Both the position numbers and the translations under genes were made by a program. From an uncultured Clostridia bacterium (GTDB taxonomy: Bacteria > Bacillota > Clostridia > Oscillospirales > CAG-272): a stretch of DNA of 8,878 nt. Under the pieces are notes generated by a model. It searched no databases. It had not been told where the DNA came from and saw only the letters and a list, made by a program, of their open reading frames with translations. Location: assembly GCA_946641795.1 (NCBI GenBank), contig CAMPBZ010000038.1, positions 1 to 8,878 of the forward strand, written 5' to 3'. This document shows positions 1-7,400 of this stretch, one piece after another; the first letter of the stretch is position 1, and every line of letters starts with the position of its first letter.

Positions 1-742
1 CTTCCACATATTTGCGAACGGCGGCGGCAAACGCCAGCTGGCATTCGGTGTTGACGTTGATCTTGGAAACGCCCAGCGAGATCGCCTTGCGGATCTGATC
101 GGCGGGAATGCCCGTTCCGCCATGGAGAACCAGCGGCATTTTGCCAACCTTTTCGGAAATGGCGGCAAGCGTTTCAAAGGAGAGACCCGGCCAGTTTTCG
201 GGATATTTGCCATGAATATTGCCAATGCCGGCGGCCAGCATGGTAACGCCCAAATCGGCAATTTGTTTGCATTCCTCGGGGTCGGCGCATTCGCCCATAC
301 CGATCACGCCGTCTTCCTCGCCGCCGATGGCGCCAACTTCGGCTTCCAGGGAAAGTCCCTTCTCGGCGCAAACGCGAACCAGCTCTTTGGTTTTTTCAAC
401 GTTCTCGGCGATCGGATAGTGCGAGCCATCGAACATAATGGAAGAAAATCCGGCTTCAATGCAGCGGTAGCAACCCTCGTAGGTACCGTGGTCGAGGTGG
501 AGCGCCACGGGAACGGTGATCTTCAATTCGTCGATCATCGCCTTGACCATATCGGTGACCGTCTTAAAGCCGCACATATACTTTCCAGCACCCTCGGAAA
601 CGCCGAGAATGACCGGAGAATTGAGCTCTTGCGCGGTTTGAAGGATCGCCTTGGTCCATTCCAGGTTGTTGATGTTGAACTGACCTACGGCATAATGGCC
701 GGCTTTTGCTTTTACAAGCATTTCTTTTGCGGAAACAAGCAT
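1..742 (-). CDS. fba: Class II fructose-1,6-bisphosphate aldolase, 3' end outside the window
   Basis: Zinc-dependent aldolase that reversibly splits fructose 1,6-bisphosphate into dihydroxyacetone phosphate and glyceraldehyde 3-phosphate in cytosolic glycolysis and gluconeogenesis. Reading the minus strand gives 247 codons with no stop before the edge. The protein opens MLVSAKEMLVKAKAGHYAVG and runs parallel to Bacillus-type FbaA. Visible family motifs are HLDHG (residues 82-86, with the general acid Asp84 and zinc ligand His85), GNIHG (zinc ligand His177), LHGGTG (zinc ligand His207) and the phosphate-binding INVNT (228-232). Family members are about 285 residues, so roughly 40 C-terminal residues lie beyond position 1. 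The start at 742 is fixed by an AGGAGG site at 751-756, eight bases upstream. It is transcribed divergently from the MATE gene. Tagatose-bisphosphate aldolases (GatY/KbaY) share these motifs, so substrate is inferred from the closer match to FbaA. Confidence 0.95.
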   Translation of the reverse strand, partial: MLVSAKEMLVKAKAGHYAVGQFNINNLEWTKAILQTAQELNSPVILGVSEGAGKYMCGFKTVTDMVKAMIDELKITVPVALHLDHGTYEGCYRCIEAGFSSIMFDGSHYPIAENVEKTKELVRVCAEKGLSLEAEVGAIGGEEDGVIGMGECADPEECKQIADLGVTMLAAGIGNIHGKYPENWPGLSFETLAAISEKVGKMPLVLHGGTGIPADQIRKAISLGVSKINVNTECQLAFAAAVRKYVE

Positions 743-780
743 TTTCAAGCCCTCCTGAAAATCGTTTTTTTGACAGTTTT

Positions 781-809
781 ATTATAAACCATTCTTTGGA
801 AAAAATCAA
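781..809 (-). promoter_or_regulatory. Sigma-A type promoter of fba
   Basis: On the minus strand there is a -35 box TTGATT (804-809), a 17-base spacer and a perfect -10 box TATAAT (781-786). The aldolase start codon is about 39 bases downstream of the -10, leaving a short leader that contains the AGGAGG ribosome site. The match and spacing suit a strong housekeeping promoter, as expected for a glycolytic gene. Confidence 0.8.
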
Positions 810-815
810 GGTCTT

Positions 816-844
816 TTTTGGAAATCGATCGTCTTTTTTATCAT
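816..844 (+). promoter_or_regulatory. Weak candidate promoter for the MATE gene
   Basis: The best plus-strand -10 in the 158-base divergent region is TATCAT (839-844, five of six consensus bases). It has only a poor -35 upstream: TTTTGG at 816-821 with 17-base spacing, or TTGGAA at 818-823 with 15-base spacing. The start codon at 901 follows 56 bases later. A perfect TTGACA at 770-775 has no -10 at the right distance. The region is very T/A-rich, so chance matches are likely. Confidence 0.25.
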
Positions 845-900
845 TTTTTGCGTTTTGTGAAATACTATTTTCAAAAATCCTTCAAAAAGGCGGCGCAAAA

Positions 901-2247
901 ATGGAACGGATGGAACAAACGCATCAAAAAATGACCGGCGGAAGCATTCCGCGCCTGTTGGCGCGGCTTTGTTTTCCCTCGGTTTTGGCCGCGCTGTTGC
1001 CGCCTCTCGTTTCGGTAATCGAAACGCTGATTGCCGCCGGGATAGACCCGAACGCCTGCGGCGCTTTGGGAATTGTTTTTCCGATCCACGCGCTGATCCA
1101 AACGGTCGGCTTTGTTTTCGGGACCGGGGCAGGCAGTCTAGTTGCCAATGCGCTGGGCGAAAAGAACGCCCAAAAAGCGCACGCGCTCGCCTTTGGCGCG
1201 CTGTTCTTCCCATTGCTCCTTGCGGTTGCCTTTGCGGGTTTGGGCTTGCTTTTTCAGCTACCGCTGTTGCGTTTTCTCGGCGCCGGGGCGGAATTGCTGG
1301 CGCTTGCAAGGCCGTACACCGTTTGTTTGCTGATTGCGGCGCCCTTGATGTGCGGCTGTTTTGTGCTTTCCAACCTGCTGCGCGCCGAGGGGAAAACGGT
1401 TTACGCAATGGCGGGGCTGGCAGGTGGCAACGCGCTTTCGGTTGCGGCTTCCCTGCTGCTTGTCCGGCGCTTTTCCTGCGGCGTTTTCGGCCTTGGGCTT
1501 GCCATTCCGCTTGGCTATGGTTTTGCCTTTCTGTTTTTGCTGGCGCCCTATCTTTTCAGGCGCACGCTCGTTTCTCTTTCGCCAGTCTTTTCAAAAGAGA
1601 CTGTTTCGGAAGCGAAACGCGCGGCCGTCAACGGTCTTCCTTCGCTGTTCCGGCAAGGATTGACGGTGGTTGCCGTTCTTTTGCTCAACCGCGCCGCAAA
1701 AGAATACGGAACGCCGGCCGTTGCGGCCGTTGCCGTTGCTACGCGCGTTTTTCTTTTTTGCTATGCCATTCCGCTTGGCATCGGCCAAGGGATGGTGCCG
1801 GCCATCGGGTTCAATTACGGATGCGGAAAGATCGACCGCGCAAAACGCATTTTCGTATCCTGCGTCATTCCGGCAACAGTGCTCTTGCTGGCGGCGTCTA
1901 TTCCCGCCTTCCTGTTTGCCAAACCCATTCTGCAATGGTTCGGACGCGGAGAGGACTTGCTTCCCTTCGGCATTCCGCTTTTGCGCGCCAGCCTTGTTGT
2001 TCTGCCGCTCCACGGGCTGATCGCCGTTACCAACCTGCTCCTGCAAGCCCTGAAACGGCCGGTTGCCGCCTCGGTGCTTGCGGCGGCGCGGCAAGGCATT
2101 TTCTTTTTGCCGTTGATTTTTGTTCTGCCGCGCGCCTTCGGTTTTTCCGGCCTGTGGCTGACGCAGCCGCTTGCCGACGGAGCCACCTTTCTTTTGTCGC
2201 TCTTTTATGCCATCCGGTTTCTCAAATCCAAAAAGCGACCCGGCTGA
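901..2247 (+). CDS. MATE-family multidrug/toxin exporter
   Basis: A 448-residue, strongly hydrophobic inner-membrane protein, the usual length for the MATE family of cation-coupled antiporters that export drugs or metabolites. Both halves of the internal duplication are visible. The first half has FPIHALIQTVGFVFGTGAGS (60-79) followed by LGEKNAQKA (85-93). The second half has PSLFRQG near residue 247 and the typical GQGMVPAIGFNYG (295-307), followed by a basic KIDRAKR segment. Twelve membrane helices are expected; I did not count each one. The open frame continues back to 706, but that would run across the fba start and promoter. ATG 901 is chosen because AAGGCGG (887-893) lies seven bases upstream and the family's N-terminal Pro-containing first helix follows at once. 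Glu41 sits about where many MATE proteins have an acidic Asp in helix 1. The substrate cannot be told from sequence. Confidence 0.9.
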   Translation: MERMEQTHQKMTGGSIPRLLARLCFPSVLAALLPPLVSVIETLIAAGIDPNACGALGIVFPIHALIQTVGFVFGTGAGSLVANALGEKNAQKAHALAFGALFFPLLLAVAFAGLGLLFQLPLLRFLGAGAELLALARPYTVCLLIAAPLMCGCFVLSNLLRAEGKTVYAMAGLAGGNALSVAASLLLVRRFSCGVFGLGLAIPLGYGFAFLFLLAPYLFRRTLVSLSPVFSKETVSEAKRAAVNGLPSLFRQGLTVVAVLLLNRAAKEYGTPAVAAVAVATRVFLFCYAIPLGIGQGMVPAIGFNYGCGKIDRAKRIFVSCVIPATVLLLAASIPAFLFAKPILQWFGRGEDLLPFGIPLLRASLVVLPLHGLIAVTNLLLQALKRPVAASVLAAARQGIFFLPLIFVLPRAFGFSGLWLTQPLADGATFLLSLFYAIRFLKSKKRPG

Positions 2248-2261
2248 ACCGGGTCGCTTTT
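2231..2261. terminator. Bidirectional intrinsic terminator between MATE gene and htrA
   Basis: A perfect 13-bp stem (2231-2243 with 2249-2261) with a five-base loop CTGAA. Arms end in AAAA/TTTT, so a GC-rich stem is followed by a T-run on either strand (TTTT on plus, TTTTT on minus). The left arm is the coding sequence of the last MATE codons, and the MATE stop TGA (2245-2247) lies in the loop. The htrA stop codon (2271-2273) is ten bases away on the other side. One hairpin therefore serves two converging genes. Confidence 0.92.
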
Positions 2262-2270
2262 GATATGCGT

Positions 2271-3488
2271 TTATTTCCCTTCGGGCTTGTATTCCTGCAA
2301 GGTGATTTGCACCGTGCCGGTCGTTTGCCCGCGCGAATACTGAATTTCAATGGTATCGCCGATTTCGAGTTTGGAGACCACGGCGCGATAATCGTCCACC
2401 GTGTTGACTGTTTGCCCATTGACCGAAACGATCCTGTCATACTGCCTCAACCCGTCGGTATAGCGGGAGGAGTTGACGTAAAGGCCGGAGGAATTGATGC
2501 CGACCCTTCTATACTGCCATTGATAGTACCAGTATTCCATTTCCGAAACCGAGAACATCGAAAGTCCGTCGTCCACAATACCGCGCACATAGCCGTACTC
2601 GATCAGGTCAATCTCAATGGGATAGATGGTGTCAATGGGGATCGCAAAGCCGAGGCCTTCCACGCCGGTATTGGAATATTTGCTGTTGACAATACCGATC
2701 AGCTCCCCTTGCAAATTGAACAGGCCGCCGCCGGAGTTGCCGGAGTTGATGGCCGCGTCTGTCTGCAAAAGGGTCATTACCGTGGTGGAACCGTCATCGT
2801 TGGAAAACGGGATCTGCCGCGCCGTAGCGCTGATGATCCCCTGCGAAACGCTGCCGCCCAGCGTTCCCAGCGGGTTGCCGATGGCAACGACGTACTCGCC
2901 CGCAACCAGCCCGGAGCTCTTACCCTGTACGGCTTCGGTCAGCGGTCTTTCGGCGGACGGCTCGATTTTAACAACGGCAAGATCGGTAGAAGCGTCAGTC
3001 CCCACCAGCTTTGCGGAATACTGGGTGTTATCCGAAAGCTCTACAACAATGCTTTTCCCGCCAGCAACAACGTGGTTACAGGTCAGAATATATCCATACT
3101 CTGCCGAAATGATCACGCCGCTCCCGGCGGAGGTTCCTTCATTGGAGGAAACGTAGATCTGCACCACCGAATCCTGCACCTTTCTGACCACCTCGGAAAT
3201 GGTAAACACCTGGTCGCCGGCGGAGCCGTGCTCGGTTGCTACCGTATCCGATTGGGTAATCTCCTTCCCGGCGTTGGGCCGGTACAAGTCCGGATCATCC
3301 GAGCCGGTGTCGGTGCCGGTATCGGTTTGCGTTTGGGTTTGCGTTTGGGTGTTTGCATTCGTTCCGGCATTCTGCGTTGCGTTTTTCAAAAGGAAGGTTG
3401 CAAGGCTGCTGCACGCGCAAAGCGAAACCGCCAGCAGCAATACCAAAACGATCAATGCAACTTTGAAAGATCTGCTTTTTTGTTTCAT
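2271..3488 (-). CDS. htrA: HtrA/DegP-like trypsin-type serine protease with PDZ domain
   Basis: A 405-residue surface protease/chaperone of the HtrA (S1C) family, which degrades misfolded exported proteins at the outer face of the membrane. Residues 1-26 are a basic-then-hydrophobic signal ending in a possible lipobox L-C-A-C (Cys26 as lipid anchor); a plain signal anchor is the alternative. A low-complexity Thr/Gln/Gly/Asp linker follows (about 37-65). The protease domain (about 95-290) has the full triad: His139 (TCNHVV), Asp169 (STDLAVVKI) and Ser252 (GNSGG). A degenerate PDZ domain covers about 300-400, with DRIVSVNGQTV at 351-361. The residue after GNSGG is Gly255, where many HtrAs have Pro. 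ATG 3488 is chosen because AAGGAG (3497-3502) is eight bases upstream and a signal peptide follows directly; the longer open frame back to 3791 would overlap the divergent gene. Confidence 0.92.
   Translation of the reverse strand: MKQKSRSFKVALIVLVLLLAVSLCACSSLATFLLKNATQNAGTNANTQTQTQTQTDTGTDTGSDDPDLYRPNAGKEITQSDTVATEHGSAGDQVFTISEVVRKVQDSVVQIYVSSNEGTSAGSGVIISAEYGYILTCNHVVAGGKSIVVELSDNTQYSAKLVGTDASTDLAVVKIEPSAERPLTEAVQGKSSGLVAGEYVVAIGNPLGTLGGSVSQGIISATARQIPFSNDDGSTTVMTLLQTDAAINSGNSGGGLFNLQGELIGIVNSKYSNTGVEGLGFAIPIDTIYPIEIDLIEYGYVRGIVDDGLSMFSVSEMEYWYYQWQYRRVGINSSGLYVNSSRYTDGLRQYDRIVSVNGQTVNTVDDYRAVVSKLEIGDTIEIQYSRGQTTGTVQITLQEYKPEGK
3306..3353 (-). repeat. Hexamer tandem repeat encoding the HtrA linker
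   Basis: Read on the plus strand, eight consecutive degenerate hexamers of the form GGTNNN or CGTTTG occur in phase. The middle holds two exact copies of the 12-mer GGTTTGCGTTTG (3324-3335 and 3336-3347). On the coding strand this gives the alternating Thr-Gln and Thr-Asp/Thr-Gly linker between the membrane anchor and the protease domain. Hexamer units keep the reading frame, so copy number can change without breaking the gene. Confidence 0.8.
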
Positions 3489-3518
3489 ATCCAATGCTCC
3501 TTTTCCTTGTACGGCACT

Positions 3519-3524
3519 ATTATA
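3519..3524 (-). promoter_or_regulatory. -10 box of the htrA promoter
   Basis: A perfect minus-strand TATAAT lies about 30 bases upstream of the htrA start. No good -35 is found at 16-18 bases: the hexamer at 17-base spacing is ACAAGA. A TTCACA (3545-3550) is 20 bases away. A strong -10 with a poor -35 is typical of promoters that need an activator, which fits the repeats just upstream. Confidence 0.65.
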
Positions 3525-3525
3525 A

Positions 3526-3573
3526 AATGAAAATGTGAAAATCTTGTGAATGAAATTGAAATCTTTTTGAAAT
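3526..3573 (-). promoter_or_regulatory. Reiterated TTTCA elements upstream of htrA, candidate response-regulator sites
   Basis: Directly upstream of the htrA -10, the minus strand carries two abutting octamers, TTTTCATT (3526-3533) and TTTTCACA (3534-3541). Further TTTCA cores follow at about 3551-3555, 3558-3562 and 3569-3573. From memory, Bacillus subtilis htrA-type genes have repeated octamers close to TTTTCA(C/T)A at their promoters, where the secretion-stress regulator CssR acts. The resemblance is seen; the assignment to a CssR-like regulator is inference, and no such regulator gene is in the window. Confidence 0.5.
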
Positions 3574-3596
3574 TGTGTATTCTTTCTCCGAATTTC

Positions 3597-3625
3597 TTGC
3601 TTTTGCCGTCGATTTATGATATAAT
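3597..3625 (+). promoter_or_regulatory. Promoter of the queG-like/addBA operon
   Basis: TTGCTT (-35, 3597-3602), a 17-base spacer and a perfect TATAAT (-10, 3620-3625), with TG one base ahead of the -10 making it an extended -10 element. The start codon at 3667 follows 41 bases later. It is back to back with the htrA promoter within the same 178-base region. No second promoter was evident between the three downstream genes, so it likely drives all of them. Confidence 0.75.
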
Positions 3626-3666
3626 GATAGCACAAAATCTGAAAAAAAGCTGAAAAAGGAGACGGT

Positions 3667-4494
3667 ATGCTGAATTTTCTTTCCGAATATTTTGCTGAAC
3701 GGAAAATCGACCTGTTTGCGCCGATCTCCCTTTCGGAATGCGAGATCCGAAAGCCGTATTTATTGGAGCGCGCTGGTATTTCGGATGGCACCGCGGTTTT
3801 GATTGCCGTTCCCTATTTTACGCGCGCCTGCCTTTCCCCCGACCGGAACCTTTCGGCTTATGCCGTTTCGCGCGATTATCACGGCTTTTTTGAGGCATTT
3901 TTTGCCGAATTGCTGCCGGTTTTGCGCCAAAAATATCCCAACGAGCGCTTTGCCGGCTTTGCCGACCATTCCCCGGTTGCCGAATTGCAGGCGGCCGCGC
4001 ACGCCGGACTTGGCGTGATTGGAAAGAACGGCTTGCTGATTACCGAAAAGTATTCCTCGTACGTTTTTTTGGGCGAATTGATCACCAGCGCGCACCTGCC
4101 CGCGCAGACCCGGCCGATCGCCCCCTGCATCGGCTGCGGAAAATGCCGGACGGCCTGCCCGATGGAAAAAATAGGAACCTGCCTTTCCGCTCTGACGCAG
4201 AAGAAAGGCGAACTGACCGAAGCGGAGGCGGCCGACCTGCTTGCCTACGGCTCGGTTTGGGGTTGCGACCTTTGCCAGGAAGTTTGCCCCTATACGCAAA
4301 AGGCCATTCGGAGCGGGACAATTTTTACGAAGATCCCCTATTTTGAGATCGATTGCATCCCGCGCCTGACCCTGAAAATTCTGGACGAGATGAGCGACGA
4401 ACAGTTTGCAAGCCGTGCCTACTCCTGGCGCGGCAGAGAGACTATCCGGCGGAACCTTGCGCTGATGGAAAAAGCGGAAAAGAAAGGCGGTTGA
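3667..4494 (+). CDS. queG: Short QueG-like double [4Fe-4S] protein (epoxyqueuosine reductase family)
   Basis: A 275-residue cytosolic protein of the QueG family. Characterised QueG uses cobalamin and two iron-sulfur clusters to reduce epoxyqueuosine to queuosine in tRNA. The N-terminal part is the DUF1730-type domain, with the putative catalytic Asp100 in FADHSP followed by AGLGVIGKNGLL (113-124). The ferredoxin-like part has C154-x2-C157-x2-C160-x3-C164-P, then C172, then C200-x2-C203-x3-C207-P, enough cysteines for two clusters. It ends with the family's WRGRETIRRN (254-263) and lacks the HEAT-repeat tail that takes classical members to about 380 residues. The usual SPxxER is SPVAEL here, and the CISYLT-type motif is CLSALT. 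An AAGGAG site (3656-3661) fixes the start. The stop lies four bases before addB. It may be a true short QueG or a paralogue with another substrate. Confidence 0.75.
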   Translation: MLNFLSEYFAERKIDLFAPISLSECEIRKPYLLERAGISDGTAVLIAVPYFTRACLSPDRNLSAYAVSRDYHGFFEAFFAELLPVLRQKYPNERFAGFADHSPVAELQAAAHAGLGVIGKNGLLITEKYSSYVFLGELITSAHLPAQTRPIAPCIGCGKCRTACPMEKIGTCLSALTQKKGELTEAEAADLLAYGSVWGCDLCQEVCPYTQKAIRSGTIFTKIPYFEIDCIPRLTLKILDEMSDEQFASRAYSWRGRETIRRNLALMEKAEKKGG

Positions 4495-4498
4495 AAGA

Positions 4499-7400
4499 AT
4501 GTTACAGTTGATTTGCGGGCCTTCGGGATCGGGCAAAAGCGCCAAAATTACCGAGCTGATCCGCCAAGACATTGAAAGCAAGAGAATTTGCTACCTTTTG
4601 GTGCCGGAACAGCAGGCGTATATCAGCGAGCGCGATCTGCCCAAAAAGCTCCCGAAAAACGCAGGACTTTATTTCAAAATCGTCAATTTTACCGGACTTT
4701 GCCGGGATGTTTTTCAAAAATTCGGCGGCTCGGTCGATCTGCACGCCGATCAAACGAGCCGCGCCGTTTTGATGTGGGAGGCCATTCGCTCCTTGGACGG
4801 CGTTTTACAGCAGTATGCAAAATGCGCAAAATCGGACGCGGCACTTACCGAAAGTATGCTCGGAACGGTCGAAGACCTGCAAAACTGCGGCGTAAACAGC
4901 CAAACGCTGGAAGAAATTGCCGAACATTTGCCCAAAGAGGCTCCGCTGGCCGCCAAACTGCGCGATCTTTCGGCCATTCAGGCAACCTATGCGCTTTTAT
5001 TGGAGGAGCGCTTTGGCGAAAGTGCGCCCGACCGGCTGCTCCATCTTGCCAAAACCTTGCAGGAACACAACTTTTTTGCCGGCGCAAATCTTTACGTGGA
5101 CTCGTTTACCAGTTTTACCAAGCCGGAATACGACGTTTTGACCGAAGTGATCCGTCAATGCGCCACGGTAACGGTGGGGCTTTGTATGGATCAAAAGCCT
5201 TCCATTCATTTTCAAAACGTAAACGAAACGGCAAAACGCCTCAAAAAATGCGCCGATCTTGCCGGTTCCGCTACCAACCGCACCTTTTTGACCAACGAAA
5301 CCAACTGCCGGCCGCAGGCGTTGCGCGTTTTGGAGCGCGATCTTTGGCGGTTTGATATGCAGAATGCGGAAAAAGAGGAGCTTCCCAACAAGGGCGAGGA
5401 CTGCGTATCGTTGCTTGCCTGTTCTAACATTTACGAAGAGGCCGAAGCGGTGGCGCTGAACATTTTGGATCTTGTCCAAAACGGAATGCACTACGGCGAT
5501 TTTGCCGTATTCGTGCGCGACCCGGAGCGCTACCGCGGCGTTCTGGACGCGGCAATGGAGCGCCACGGCATTCCCTGCTTTTTCTCGGATCGCACCGAGC
5601 TTGCCGCAAAACCGCTTGCAAGGCTGATCCTTTCGGCGCTTCGCTCGGTTGGCGGCAATTACAAGACGCAGGATGTGATCACCCTGGTAAAAACCGGGCT
5701 TTGCGGTGTTTCGGAGCGCGAGGCCGCCCTGTTTGAGGAGTATTGCGAAACCTGGAAAATTACCGGCAAGCGCTTCCTTGACAATGCTTGGAGTATGAAC
5801 CCCGACGGGTTTGAAACGCAAATGAGCGCCCGCGCCACGGAAATTCTGGAAACGGCCAACCGCGTCCGGGAGACGGTCATTCTCCCCTTGCAAGCCCTGG
5901 ATGCCGGTCTGCGCGCCTCGCGCCGCCTCTCCGACCGTTTGCGCGCCGTTTACGAGTATCTCGGCAAAATCAACTTACAGGAAGTGCTTTCGGAACAGGC
6001 CGAAAAAGAGCTTGCGCTCGGCCAGGTTCGGGAGGCCGGAGAAAGCCTGCGCTTATACGAACTTGTCAAAAATGCCTTTGTTCTGCTTTGCAAGCTGTTA
6101 CCGAATGCAACCGTTAGCACGGCGGAATTGCTGACCTTATTTGAAATTGTCTTTTCCCACAGCGATCTCGGCTCGGTTCCCGGCGTTCACGATTGCGTTC
6201 TCATCGGCTCAGCGGCAACCGCGCGCGCCGAGGGCATTCGCGCGGCGTTTCTGCTGGGGCTTACCGAGGGCGAATTCCCCAAAAACGTGCAAAGCGCCGG
6301 CATTCTCACCAACGCCGAAAAGCAAACGCTGCGGGAGCACGGACTGGACATTGAGGCCGACCCCAAACTACAATCCGCGGAGGAGCTTTTCTACGTTTAC
6401 CGCGCGGTCCCCAAGCCTCTGGAAAAGCTCTATCTTTCCTATCCGATGCTGACTTCCAAAGGCGAGGAGAATACCCAATCCATTGCGCTTCGCCGCATTT
6501 CCTATCTGACCGGGCAAGAGCCGAAAGACTTTGATTTGCCCCATATTTTGCCGGTTTTAGCGGAAAGTACCGCAAAAATCGAGCCGCAGGACTATCGCGT
6601 TGCCCCCTGGGGGACGGGCGCTTCGCTCCGTCTTTCCAAAACCAAGATCAATACCTTTGTCAAATGCCCCTATTCCTATTACAGCCAATATGTGCTGAAA
6701 CTGCGCGAAACAAAGGACGCCGCGCTTGCCAATAAGGATGACGGAACCTTTTTGCACTTTGTGTTTGAAAAGTTCTTAAAACGAATGGCCGAAGACGATC
6801 ACTATCAGTTCCCCGAAGACGAGGAACGGCTGAAAAAAACGGTCGGCGGGATCGTTTTGGAATATCTGAACCAAATTTGCCCCATTCCGGTTGCGGAAAT
6901 GGACACCCGCGTTTTGCACCTCTTTTCCAGGTTGCAGGCAATTGCCGTCTTTTTGCTGGAAGACATTATCGTCGGCATTCAAAACGGCTCCTATCAGCCC
7001 AAAATGTTTGAGGCAACAATCGGCGGCGAGATCCCCGATTTGTCGCTTTCCCTTTCCGAAGGCCGCACAGTGCATCTTTCCGGAAGCATTGACCGGGTGG
7101 ACCTTTACAAAGAGGGGGATCAGACCTTCGTCAACATCGTCGATTACAAAACGGGAACGGCAAAGTTTTCTTTGAAAGAAGTGGAAAGCGGAAGAGATAT
7201 GCAGCTCGTCTTCTATCTTTACGCGGCCACCAAGCTGGACCCCGCGCATTCGGTTCCGGCCGGCGCCTACTATTTGCTCATCGACAAAACCGGCGAACAT
7301 CCAACGGCCAAAAAAAGCGGATTTACGCTGGGAGATGCCGAAAGCTCCAAGGAAAACGGCTTGGAAAAGATGACCCGCGATGAAATTGAGGCTTTGATCG

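Noticed and set aside
770..775. A perfect plus-strand TTGACA near the fba start
   Set aside because: No -10 hexamer lies 16-18 bases downstream; the only TATA-like sequence nearby is 7 bases away and belongs to the opposite-strand fba promoter.
122..787. A 221-codon plus-strand open frame opposite fba
   Set aside because: It is antisense to an unmistakable aldolase and shows no domain of its own.
798..821. A possible hairpin from A-run and T-run around AATCAAGGTC
   Set aside because: Only about six A-T pairs form and the flanking GG ends do not pair; it overlaps the fba -35 and is simple AT-rich sequence.
706..900. An extended N-terminus for the MATE protein, 65 codons longer
   Set aside because: It would overlap the fba start and promoter, gives a basic non-family extension, and ATG 901 has a usable ribosome site and a normal family N-terminus.
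969..3530. An 853-codon plus-strand open frame crossing the MATE gene, the terminator and the antisense of htrA
   Set aside because: It is out of frame with MATE, antisense to htrA, passes through a strong terminator hairpin, has an Arg/Cys/Ala-rich composition with no recognisable domain, and shows no ribosome site. Codon bias in real genes leaves shadow frames open here.
3489..3791. An extended N-terminus for HtrA
   Set aside because: It would run through both promoters and into the divergent queG-like gene. ATG 3488 has AAGGAG and starts a clean signal peptide.
3760..4581. A 273-codon minus-strand open frame opposite the queG-like gene
   Set aside because: It is antisense to a gene with intact motifs and has no domain or ribosome site that I could see.
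4997..5893. A 298-codon minus-strand open frame inside addB
   Set aside because: It is fully antisense within addB, with no recognisable protein features; a codon-bias shadow.
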